Source: Prunella strophiata (taxonomy: Eukaryota; Chordata; Aves; Passeriformes; Prunellidae). From it: a DNA stretch of 64,000 bases. The notes beneath the pieces were generated by a model. That model was not told the origin of the DNA. It saw nothing but the letters and a program-made list of their open reading frames with translations, and ran no database searches. Location of the stretch: assembly GCA_036583965.1 (NCBI GenBank), contig JAZBQD010000015.1:85263309-85327308 (forward strand). The letters run 5' to 3'. Positions 25,082 through 37,435 of this stretch are shown here, piece after piece (the first letter of the stretch is position 1; every line of letters begins with the position of its first letter). The position numbers were made by a program, and so were the translations under genes.

Positions 25082-27373
25082 AACCCACAGTTTTTTGGGT
25101 AGGTGTAAGAGAAACAGCCCTATAATATGAATAAACTAAACTATGATTTTTTTTTTTGTGTTAAATGTAGATCTAAACTCTCAAAAACAGAGGTAAAGAG
25201 TACACTACAGAAAACTGCCTTTGCCTTTCATTTACAAAGTATGTTGTCTTGGATGACCTCTAAGTTTGTTGGCCAAAACACTTTAGACCTCCTTTGGTAC
25301 ATTACATTGTTCTTCCCAGTTCAGACAACTGGGTTTAATTTTCAACACATAATTATTCTACACTTCTTTGTGTGTTCCCTCTTCATCTCCCCAAAGTAAA
25401 TGCATTTTGACAGCTACCACCAAGAAATAAAAAATGTTATATTCCATGGTTCATTGGATGCATTACTGGAAAATGAATCATTCCCTTCCTGCGTGTTACC
25501 ATATACTGTATTTTGTTACATGGATGGAATATGTATCTATATATGTGTATCAAAAACCATGTGTTTTGCCTGATCCTGCATGTCCCTAGGAATCTTCTAA
25601 GTTTAAGGGCCCTGGCTAGGACATACATTTGAACATTACTAGATCTGGTCCACAGTGAGTGGTTTTATAGCCCAAGAGCCTCCTTCAGACACAGTCATTT
25701 AAAAAACCTGCTTATCCAGGTTTTTACTTGAGCACTGTTGTGGAATTTTCACAGTAACAGATTTGATACTCTTGAACAGTAATTCCTGGAGACTCAGTCA
25801 GAATATGCTCTATTTCTTCTTTTTTCCCCCACTTCCTTCCTTTTTTAGTTTTTTACATCCCTTATGTTCTTTACCTCATTCCTGCTGTAAATGTCAATAA
25901 CAACTTATTTTTATATCAGCATCTCTTCGACATTCAGGGGTGAAAAAAACTTGGTTATCTTTAAATCTGTTTTCAGTTTGGAATGCAAGTAGATGTTTAG
26001 GTTTATACAGCTGTTGCTGACTCTCAGCACCATGTTAATGAAGTGCTCCTTTTTAATATCTTCCAAAGTTCCATGAGAGATTTGCATGTGCATTTATTGA
26101 TCTGACACCGCATTGGAATGAACTTGTGTGCTGAGATATTTTTCTCTTCTCTTGAAGATGTTTTTAAACTCTGTTCTGACCAGTCTCAAGGATAAAGAAT
26201 CAGCACCACATGTTTATATGTGGTTTTCCACTTTCAATAAAAGTGCCTTTTCCTCTATTAGGGCCTTTTTCAATATAAGGGCTCAGGGGAATATATCCTC
26301 ATCTTTCCCAACATGCCCAAGAATAGTTCACAAGAGAGCCCAAAGGTGTGAATTTATTCTTAACCTATTGGCAGGAAAACCAGTTCATTGACAATCAACA
26401 AACTGTTTTTCTAGGAGAATTCCTGTCCTGGAGCAGAACATCCCTCACTGTTCATTAAGGAGCAACATGGCTTTGCATTGGTCATGGTGCAGGAAAGCAA
26501 AATCTCTTTCATCTTCTCTTCTTGATGTTATACCTAGAATGACAATGTTTCAGCTCAATATTTATTTAAAAAAAATATTTTAGAAGACTGAATCAGTTGT
26601 TTCTGTCTGTGTTTGTAAGATGGTAGCCCATGTGGGTTTCTTTAATCTTTCCTTTAAGCATCCATATCTGGAAAGGATTTTTTCTTCCCTGGGGGAAGAT
26701 GAAGTACCCACTCTCTTCTCTCACTTTTATGCCATAGGAGAAGTAGCCAAGCAATAGGGATCCTGACAAAGAGGAGGAACACCATTTATCTGTGAATGAA
26801 GTTTGGATGGATTTACCATTCCCTGGAGAGCTGTGTTTTTTTTCCATCCATCATCCATCCTGTGCTGTTGAGATCATGGATTCTGACTTGTCTGCTTGCA
26901 AAGCATTGGATCAAATTTTGTCTTGGTATGCCTTGTCCCATTCCCTGTCCCTCCATCCAGAGGGGATGTTCTGGCTGCTGCCAGGGCAGAGCCTCATACA
27001 AGCCCTGTAGTTGGCTCCATGAACAGAGCTTGTTTGTGTGGGGGGAAGGCAGCACTGTTAATTTAAAAGTTTAGGAGTGGTGATTCATGACTCCTGTAAC
27101 AAATGCTGAGGACATATGCTTGTCCAACCAAAAAGGCCCTCAGGTGGTGGAGAACATCTGGCAAGCCCACAATAAGGAAGAGGCTTGTCCCCCTCATTGC
27201 TGCCTTGGGTTAGAGAGTACTGCAAGGAAGACTGGAAAGAGGAACTCTTGGGCTATGAGAGTGAGGATTAAGGCTGCCTGTGCAGCTTTCTCTTCTGCCC
27301 TCTTGTATATCCATTAGTGCTTAGAGCTTGCTTCATTACCTCTCACTAGTTTTCCAACTAGCTATTTAATAGA

Positions 27374-27376
<3 letters not shown>

Positions 27377-27404
<28 letters not shown>
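27377..27404. repeat. Homopolymer A28
   Basis: Twenty-eight consecutive A, then CAAAAACCCTAACAC. No target-site duplication or recognisable retroposed body was found upstream. Confidence 0.95.
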
Positions 27405-30400
27405 CAAAAACCCTAACACAAATATTTAATATATTACAGTCTTAAGGAAATGGATGTTATTGAGCATGCCGTGCTGTTAGTGAGAAATGCAGTAATGTAG
27501 CAAGCTGCTCAAAATATTCTATGACTTTTTCCTGCAGTCTTAAGATATAACATACCTTTATAAGGACCTTTATCTTTCCATGGTGGTGTAAATACTTCTT
27601 GGTGTAAGTAAGAATGGAGTACTTTTCCTTCTCCTGCTTACACTTTACACAACTGACAGAGTGAGCTATATTAAAAGTGTTACTTTCCATTTAATACCTC
27701 TACTTTATGAGTCAGATTTCCAGAGTTTGAATTAGTGTAATCTCAATGAATGACATGTCAGAGAAACTGCTCCAATCTGCTGGCCCTATATCTCTAAATA
27801 TGACTTATTTATATGCCCCGTGGAATTTTATAATTCAAATAATTTCTAAATTAAACTAAAGCACTTGAAGCAAGATACATGATTAGGACACACTTAAGTA
27901 ACATGTTTCTGGCTGTTAACATTTCCTACTTGGTTTTAACAGCTCTATCAAACATTATAATTCATTATGAAATGCTGCAGTCTGACCTAAAATCAGTTTC
28001 ACAAGTGAGGAAGCTGCTTCTGCAGATAAGCAAACACTTGGAGAATTAGCCCTGGAGCCTGAGCAGGGCTCAGATGGAGAAGATGGACAGTGACCATGCT
28101 GAGGCTTTGACTGCCATGGATCTGAAACCATGGGAGTATCAACCTGGCATCACCCAGAGCTAAGGCTGGTCCCGTTGAGGCACAGCTGCATCTCTGGCTA
28201 ATGTATTTGCAGATGTTTAAGACTGGGACAGTTTGACCTGCTATGAATTAAACTGTAGCTTTATTATAGACAATAGACATCACTGCACTTTTTTATTAAT
28301 TTGTTTTGAAAAGAATGCCTTTCTAGCTCTGTGCTGAAGACAGTGAATGGGTTGGAAAAAAGTGATGATTGTCTAAGATTTATACGCAATGTTTTCTAAT
28401 CCAAATCTGTTCCTTTAAATGTTCATACTTAATTTTTTCCTCCCCCAAATTCTGAATTAGGCAATCAGGGCACATAAATTTCCAAATGAAAGCGAACAGT
28501 GTCCTTTCAGCCTCCTCCAAAACAGTTCCTTGACAAACTCTGAGGGGAAAAAATGTTATCAATGCTTAAAGCTGCATTGACCCCAAAATGAAGCTTTCCC
28601 AGATTTGCTGCTGCAGTCTCACTTTTCTGCAGCGTTTTGTAGGAGGTAATTTCTGTGCTGGTTATGATTTGAAAGGCCTGGCCTGCAACCCAACCTCAAT
28701 CAAATTGGAACAACATGTCCACCAAAGGTCCTGGTCCCATGGTATGTGCTTGGAAATACAACTCCCCAGTGCGGAGAGGTTTCTGGCAAGTCAGTGAAAC
28801 TAAACTCAATTTCCATGGCTAGAAATTGCTGCAGGAGCATTTCATTGTGCTGCAGTTGCTGTGCTCTGTGTGTTTGTGTGGGGATGTGGGGGACGTTGCA
28901 GGCTTGCTAGTGGGTGTGTGTGTCACTGAGATAGGGCAACTCTGAAAGCTGGATTTGTGGACAGAAATGACAAATTTCTGTTAAATTATTGACACAGAAG
29001 GAAAAATACTTTTGTCCTTTGAAGTTAACTAAAACCAAATGGGATTGTTTCCTCAAGGGAAAAGTAGGAGTTTAGTTATGATGCATCCCCTCCCAGAAAT
29101 CTTTCAAATTATACATACTGTACCCTCTGTTTATATAAATATGAATTACATGATTGTGTGTACAGGGTCATTTGTAGTTCAAATGGAAATGCAATGCTGC
29201 TAGGCATGAGGCTATAGAGAGATCGAGGGGATTCTCAATCTGCCATTTAACCCTTTTCAAATATTCAGTGGCTTTGAGTAGATCTGCAAGAAAGCTTTGG
29301 CCTGGCCTTACAAGGAGCCATCATAGTTTTGCTGGTAAATCCAGATTTCTATGCAGCTTTAAATGGAGAGGGGCTGATTGTCTCTCATTTATGTAGGGTG
29401 CTCTGATTGTACATTGTTGGGGATGGTGACAACCAACAGCTCATGCTCTGCATTAAATTTGCTTATGTGTTCTCATCCAGCTGTGAAGTCCAAATTTTGT
29501 AAAGGGATGTTTTCCCACACACAGGATAACAAATTTGTCATATTGACCTAAGGGTTGTTCTTTTCCAATTTGCCAGTGATTTCTTTTTCATTTCAGCTAA
29601 CTTAATAATAGTTGGTTTAATTGTTGTTAAGCCATAAATAAATTGCCTTCTGAAACACTTGGGTTTTTTCTCTCTCATAAAATCGTGTTTCTGTATGTCA
29701 GCAGAAAGACGTATTTCTGACTGGGTGTCCTTCTATCTTTTAAGCTGAGAGTTTATCAAATTTAATTTCACCATAGGGCATTCAGTTACATTTTTGCTCT
29801 TTTTGGTCACATCCTTGGACTTTCTACTGCCTTATGTTTTATTGCAAATTCTCTGAGGAAACCTAGACAAAATCCCTAACTTAGTAGCTCTGGGCAGTCC
29901 AAATATGATGCTTATAAAGTGGGAACATCATGACTATTGCCTTGTAGACAAAAAGTTTTGTTCCTAATCCGTAGTTTTGTTCCCAATCTGTGTCATGCCA
30001 TCTGTGTCATGTCTCTGTCTACCCTCCCCTTCTCTCCCCTCCCCAACTTTAGTTTTTCCAGAAGCTTTACAAGCTTTGGGTAGTCTGCATCTTATTTCTG
30101 CTCTAAGAAGGCTTCTTCTGCACAAAACTTGCCACTTAGATGAACTTTTCCACTGCAAATGTGAATTAATTACCATTGTCTGTGGGTGGTGTCACCTAAA
30201 GATTTGAAGGATGTATATGTCCTGTCTTCCTGGGACTGAGAGTTAGACTGAAGCCCAGAAAACTGCTTGACATTGATCTTAGCAAGGAAGACAAAGCATA
30301 CAGCAAGAGTTCCTGAGCCAATTCTTCAGATTACATCTTTTGGGGTTTTTTGCAGTGTTGGTGGCAAGCAAGGGTGCAGGGTTTGTCTGGTGTGTGAAAA

Positions 30401-33400
30401 GACATAATTCACTCAACTGCTCTTATGGGTGGAGCGCTGTCCTCTGTGTCTCCTGCAAAGATGTCAGGAGAGCTGTCCATACCTCCTCACAGTGGAATAA
30501 AGGCTGACTGAAGAGCCAAATGCTCCTAAAAACAGTGGCCTGTGCTTTTAGAGCTGGTATTGGAAAGACTCCTGTTTTACCAAAGAAGTTTGGGACAAAC
30601 CAGCCTGTTACTGACAGGGAATGCTGGGCAAGTGATTTTTACACTGCTTCTGACCTCTTCACTGGCACAGGGCCCATTATCCATTCTTTATAAATCATTT
30701 TAGACAGTATCAAGGGACATGCCTACATTTCCATCAGCTGTGAATTTGCCAGAGGCACATTCATAATGGCCTGCTAATAAAAAGCAATGCAGGTGGATAC
30801 AGTTTCAGAAAGCAAACTCTTGAATTAGATACACAGGGTATCAGTATTGGATTCACAGGTATCAGTATCTATTGACCCAACACTATATCTCTTCTGGTCT
30901 CACCTCAGGTAATGTTAGAGCCAGCCAGGTCAGTAGGCTTTTCCAGTTGAAATGGAAACAGGGCAGTTGTATCATCTGAAATTTGTAGCAGCTCCTCTTG
31001 TTTGGAGATCACTCTTGGTTTTTGACAGACAAAGCTATGTAACTAATACAGAGGGTTTGCTTCTTCAAAGTTAGTTTTCCAGATGCTTTATTCATGTTAT
31101 CCTAAGAGTCCTAGCCTCAACATACTTCCACTGAGCAAAGTACCTGGGCTGTTTAAAGGTGTGCATGGATCATTGCAAACAATGTCACACTTCTGTTCCC
31201 TCCCTCTTAAAAAATATAATTATTCATTTTTCAAATATTTAGCTATATTAATGAACAGACTCATTTGAAATGAGGATGGCAGGAAGTGTAAAACTCAGTG
31301 GGCTGGCCATGGGATACAATCACATGGGTTATTTCTCTGTTAAGTGATCAGTGATTCTTGGTGCTCAATGCTGTCCATTTATGTCTAATTATTGCAGATA
31401 TATTGCAATGTGAAATTGGAACATAACAGGAGAAATCAAGCCAAGCTGTTAAGCGAGATGATTTCTATCAGTTATTTTTGCCTTTTGTTATGGTAGCAAC
31501 AGGATTATAGGGCTGGGATATTCAGCCAAAACCATAATGCAGAATAACACCTAATTATGTGAATACAGTCTGTGCCACCCAGCAGTTTTATATTGTCACC
31601 CTATTCCTAGCCTTCCCACTTTTTATAATGGCATTGAGGTCCTTCTGCAGCTAGACATCCACCCCCCTCTAACATTACTCCCAGCTCAAGTCCATTGTCT
31701 CCACATATTCTTGCTCTGAGCTCAGCTGGACTAGCCATGGTGGTGCTCAGCTTAAGTCCTCTGAAATCTATTTCTGCCTCTCCCTTTACCATCTCCCTGC
31801 AACCCATTGTAGCCTGCCTGATTCCTTCCAGCTGCAGACAGGCAAAAACTGCAAGATTAATTTAATCAGTGAGAAGATATCAGGGAGAACTAAGGTGGGT
31901 TGGAAACAGGGAGAAAAATCATGCCTTTTAAAAATACAATCTGAGCATTTTACAAGCATTTTCACCTTTGCACAGTAGCTTCCCCTACCCTTAACTCTCT
32001 CATCTCCTTCATTATTTAACTCTACTTTAATGGAACAGTTTCTTAATGAGCCACAGTAGAATAAGTAATTACTTTTGGCTGGGCATTTATCAATGGTAAT
32101 TTAAATGTTGTTTTGTCCTTTGTCAGATTTGTGCATTAATTCAAAGCTCAGTTTGGTTCTGAAGAGTGAATCAATAGAAAAGGCAGCAAGAAAATCTTCA
32201 CTTTCTTGCTCAGTTTACAAGTTAAATTTTTTTTTTTTTTCCTAACTGCTAGTTCATTATACTTTAAACTAGGCTGTGAACGGTCAAAGAGGGTTCTCTC
32301 TGCTAACTACCGTGACAATCAGTAACAGTCCCTATTGTGCCATTGAATTACTTTTTCTCCTATACATGCCAGAGTAAATGGCAGTGCTGAGTTTTATTGC
32401 ACTGGTAGGTGTTTGGGATGTGTCACAGTGCAGCAGTCTCCAATAAGCTAAACCAACTATACTAATAAAAATAGAAACTGCTAAAACCAAACCCAGGATC
32501 AGCATGCATGTTAGTTGCAAACAGAATTACTGCAAAGGTCAAGTTTGCTAATACTTCAGGTCAGGCACAGGTCTGAGCTCTTAGATGAAATCTTTGCATT
32601 CTCCATTCCATTCTATTTATCCACTGAATTGTGTTTCTGTAAAATTAGATTCTTCTTATGTATTATACCAAATAGTATATAAAGTGTATGTATATGTATG
32701 GGGTTTAGAACATTTCAATGGCATTCTTCCTCATGAAAAGTTTCCTGAGCATGGGGCTGTTGAAAGAGGCAAGTGTGCAGTGCTGGTGGACTGGAAGAAT
32801 GTCTTCTTGCTGACTGATATGTTTTGGAGAAAAGAACCCTTTGGAGTCCTCTGTATCATCTCAGTGCACTTTTGAGAAAGTTTCTATAGAAGAGGCACAT
32901 GCTAAGTATCTGAAAATGCTCTTAGGCTCACAGCCACTTCTAGGTACAAATGCGCATACACAGGTAAAACCTCTATCTAGCTATAAATCCCATTCTTAAA
33001 CTTATCAATGTCTGGTTTAGATGTAATCTAGGTTTGAAAACTTAAGATTGCAAACCCATTTGAGAATAAGACCTAAACCCTCATGATTTGCCACCCTTAC
33101 TATTTTTTTTTAACTGTCATTTTATTAAGGTAAGCTTGAAAATTAAGGAACAATTACTTCTGTTAGTACAGTGAAAAGTGCAAAGAGGCTGAATTTGAGT
33201 GGACCTTGAACATGTGCTGGCAATGTTAGCAAGGGATTTTGTTAATATATAGTAATCCAAAATAACTCTAAGTTCTAATCAGTCAGAGTAATCAAAAGGG
33301 AAAGAAAGAAATAATTTTCAAATGCTGTTATCCTGAGTTTGGGAAGGGATGTGAGACAGGTCTATCATTAGGTCCACTCTGTAGTGGCCAAGATGCTGCT

Positions 33401-36400
33401 GAAAAGGACAAATACACTTGAAGTGACATAAATGAAAATTGGTTATTAAGTGAGTTAAACTCAATTACTTTAAGTATAATGCTGAAAGTGTCCTTAAGTT
33501 TGCAGTTTGAACATATTAATTTTGAGACAAGAAGTGATTTCAGTAGCTCACTTTGCTGAACTCTGTTGTTTTTTTTTTTTGTTTGTTTGTTTGTTTGTTT
33601 TTAACTCTAGTGCATCTCTGGTAATACTCACACTCAATTTTCCCTCCTGATCCAATCCCTCCAGCTCTTGCACTCCTTATATCTCATTATTCTTCTGCAG
33701 TTCTTCCCATTTTCTCTACCCTGGAAAAGATTCAAAGGTAAATAGTTTACTACAGTGTTACCATGGCTTGGGATGTTTCATTGATGCAGTTACTGTTAAT
33801 TTGAATTGATCAACTGTTAATTCAAATTCCTCTAAAGGCATGCCTAGCAATTGTAGCCACAACTAACAAATGTCCTGGAACTAAAATTCTGTCAAGTTAT
33901 TTTTTCAGTTGGGCACAGACAATGACAATAGAAATAAAAATTGTTATGTGTGTTCAATTAAAGGTAAGGCACAAAGGATTATGACAGTTTATTCACAACT
34001 GAAACTAAAGGTCGGTCATTTGCCATTTTAATAATCCAGCAAAGCAAACCCCTAGTCCCAGTGCTTTCCTTACCACATCCTTGAAGGACAGAGGTATGTG
34101 AGAAATCCTGTGGAAGCAGAGTGCATGAAAGCATATTATTGATGTAGTTTCTTTCATTTTCTTTGTGGGAAATTTGGTATGGAGGGGTTGGAGTTTTAAG
34201 ATTATGGAGTCTCAGGCAGGGAATTACAGAAGCAAAGGCAAGTTTGAGGAGCAGGGTGCTGGGAAGAGGCAGGGCTCAAGGAGGGGCAGAAAGTCTCAGT
34301 CTCACAGACTTGTGCAGCAATATTCAGTTCTCTTATTTTGAGTAGTAAAGCCCATGTCATTTTTGGAAGGAATCTGGGATGAGAAATAATCAGCTGTACA
34401 ACAACTGCTGGAAATTATTTGGGATCTGGGAATTGATGGATCTCTGTCTTTTAATTTCCTGGCTCTCTTCTTTGGAGAGTGGCATTTTCATGGCTCATTG
34501 TATATCCTTGAGTTTCCCACTGGGTCACACATCCAGAGCTCACATTGTCTCTCATGGAACCACTCTTGCCAGCAAATGGGCAGCACTACCTACTCATTGT
34601 CAGAGGAGTTCAGAGCTTCTTCCCAAACCTGCATTTATTTGTACCTCAACGATCATTTACCAGGATTGTCTACTTCATAGCCTCTACACCATGCTGAGAT
34701 GCCTTAAGAAAGTAAAAAAAAAATCTGCCTGAGAGCAAGAATGGGAGAACTGTAGTCTGTCTCCTATGGAAATTGCTCCCTTGACATTAGGGAAGTCCTT
34801 TGGTGGCTGGGGAAGTTTTCCTTAGTTGTTTACTATTATTTGCTTAGTGTATCTTAGCTGAATTTTCTTAAATTCACATATGATTGGAACAGAAAAAATC
34901 CACATTTTCTGAAGGTGGATTGCTCTAACTGTACTTCATAGCATAGAGGGTTGTACACTCTGCCTTACACAGCCAAAGATTTTAATGATGACAGTGTAAT
35001 ATAATAACCATAAGGGCCTCTGTGTAAAGGAAGTAGTTGATCAAGGAGGTATTTAATTATTCAATTGTTGGCAGCCTAGTTCATTCTAATACTTTCTTGG
35101 ATTTGAGTTATGGTCAGATATTGAAGATGATGATGACTGTAGGATGCCTGGGAATACAAAGCACTTTCACCACGCTGGCTTCAATGTGTTGTCATGTTAT
35201 AATGATTACAGTTTATTCATTGTCACTAACCTGCTCAAATATTTGAGAACAAAGTGGTGTGGTTATATAAAACTTTGTGCAAGAAAACACAGCTCTCAAG
35301 ATCACTTTTAAGCACTGCTGTTGTCATCTGCAGTCCCCTTTGATCCAACCACATATCTGCGTAGTAGCTCTGAGGATCTGTGAGCCATTTCTCTTTCTCC
35401 CTGTTTTGGGTTGCAGCTGCTCATTAGAACACTTCAGGACATCTCTTTGAAGAAACATGGTGGTGACAGTGGCTGATCAAACCCCAAATGCTCAAAAAAC
35501 TTGGGCTGCAGGAGGAAATCCATATGTCAGAACCCTGTAACATCTTGAATCTGTTAGTGGAGGAAAAAGAGGCTAATGTTTAGGGAACTGTTTGGAACCA
35601 GAAAAACAGCATTCAGCTCTCATTTTCCCACCTAACCATGGAATAGATATTCTGTTCTTGTTCCTTAGTTCTCTGAGTGAAAATAGAATTATTTTTTTTC
35701 CTGCAGAGACTTGTAAGAATAAATTCATTAAGTGCTGGAACATCTGAGCACTCTGACAATAGTAGGACTTCAGATGGGTGCAGTTGAAGGCCTAGAGGGG
35801 TTATCCTCTGGTGTGAGAGTGATTCAGCCCCAAATGATATTATGCTGGACAGAGGTGTGGCTGTGTGCTTACTGTTTGCAGCTCCTGAGAGCTTTGATGT
35901 CAGAGTAAAGAGCACAGTCATTTAGCAAATCACGGAGTGGCTGCATGGAAGATCATGTTCATTCTTTGGAGTAATTCCCAACAACATCATCTTGTCTCAG
36001 CATCTAATTCTAATACAGGTCCAACCTTTTTTGTAGAAAGGTAAGTCTTACTGCACGGATTACAGAGACTTACAGCAGGTCTTTGTATTTTCATTCTAAC
36101 AGTTTCACAGAGCCAACAAGTTGGAGAGGATGTGAACTGGAAACTCCCGGTCTATAGCACTGATCCCGTATTTTACTAATTTACAGCTTCTGTAAAATTT
36201 TGTTGATGGCATCAAGTCTACAAAAAATATATTGCAGGGCATAATATGAATCAATGATAAATATTTGTGAAAGTCTGTGAAGGGCTTTGTCTGAGTTTAG
36301 AAATCTAGTCTTAGTTCATATGACAGACAAATTACATGGAAATGAGTATCAGATATCACTGGTGGGAGTAAAACACAGAGGTCAACACTCCTTTTCAGAG

Positions 36401-36855
36401 TTATTTCTATAACATGAACCTGCAATTGACATTATACATAGCTTTTTGCCTCTTCAAATGTAAAACTGAAGGGCAAATACTAAAAAAGCTTCCTAATGAT
36501 AGTGCTCAATTGTGCAGAGCATTCCTGACAGTAACATAATTCCAAGAAAATGTCTGTAGTATATGTATGCATTTGTTCTTAGAAAGGGCTCCTCCAATTG
36601 CTGGTGGCACTGTCTGACTGCCCAAATGAAGTGATCCCCCAGGAGCTTTGGATCTCAGTCCAGGCAGCCAGCCTGGAGTCAGCACCTTGCCAAGCACTGC
36701 TCCACACAGCCAGGCTCACTGCTGGATGACCTGCACAGGGAAATAAATGGGTTTCATGTGAATATTTTGACAATGCCATCTTTAAGGATGCTCCAGGCTA
36801 TGCAAAAACATTGATAAACATAAAAATAGCTTGCCATTTCTATTTTTAGGGAGAG
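27405..36855. other. AT-rich intergenic DNA
   Basis: No gene or recognised dispersed repeat in about 9.4 kb. A GTTT microsatellite at 33581-33602 is listed separately. A 10-bp inverted repeat (AATTTGAATT at 33798-33807 and AATTCAAATT at 33819-33828) is present. Open frames are all short and unremarkable. Confidence 0.45.
33581..33602. repeat. (GTTT)n microsatellite
   Basis: About five GTTT units follow a T run that begins near 33570. Confidence 0.9.
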
Positions 36856-37435
36856 TGTGCTGGTTTTGTTTTGGTTTGATAAATTTTTTTTCACAGTAAT
36901 TAGCATGGAGCTATGTTTTGAGTATGTGCGGGAAACAGTGTCAGTAATACATGAGAGATGTTTCTCATTATTGCTGAGCTGTGCTTGTACAGAGACAAGA
37001 CTTTTTCTGCTTCTCAACCCCACCCTGTCAAGAAGTAGGCTGGGAGTGCACAAGAAGTTGTGGAGGAACACAGCTGGGACAAGTGACCCCAACTGACCAA
37101 AGGGATGTCCTGGACCATATGGCATTGTGCTCAGCATATAAAAGCCCAGGGAATGAGGAGAAAGGGGGAATATTTGGAGTTATGGAATTTGTCTTCCCAA
37201 GTAACCGTTACCCATGATGAAGCCCTGCTTTTTTGGAGATGGGCAAACACCCGCCTGAAAATAAGAAATAGCTGATAATTCCTTGTTTTTCTTTGTTTGT
37301 TAAATAGTGTTCATTTCAACCCACAAGTTTTCTCACTTTTCTTAGTTTTACCTGATTCTCTTTCCCATCCTACCAGGGCAGAGTGAGTGAGTGGCTGTGT
37401 GGGGCTGGGTTTCTAGCTGGGGTTAAACCACGAGA
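36856..37435 (+). mobile_element. Solo LTR of an avian ERV-L type endogenous retrovirus
   Basis: The segment starts with TGTGCTGGTTTTG and ends with GGGGTTAAACCACGA, matching from memory the start and end of the common avian ERV-L type LTR. In between it keeps the characteristic order: a 'gagctatgttttg' block, 'tttctgcttctcaaccccaccc', 'gaccccaactgaccaaaggga', a TATA box (TATAAAA at 37137-37143), 'tttgtcttcccaagtaaccgtta', and a pyrimidine-rich end near 37330-37375. The part just after the TATA-proximal block has deletions relative to the usual element, including the region of the poly-A signal. I see no primer-binding site or internal viral sequence on either side, so this is a solo LTR. It lies about 9 kb upstream of BMP6 in the same orientation. 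Confidence 0.82.

Larger units (their letters stand above)
22641..27376. other. AT-rich intergenic DNA
   Basis: No recognised gene. A small tandem duplication (23404-23450) and an unidentified interrupted frame (24413-25081) are listed separately. Confidence 0.45.

Noticed and set aside
27377..27420. A28 followed by CCCTAAC as a retroposon tail or telomere-like insertion
   Set aside because: There is only a single telomere-like unit, no body sequence, and no target-site duplication seen.
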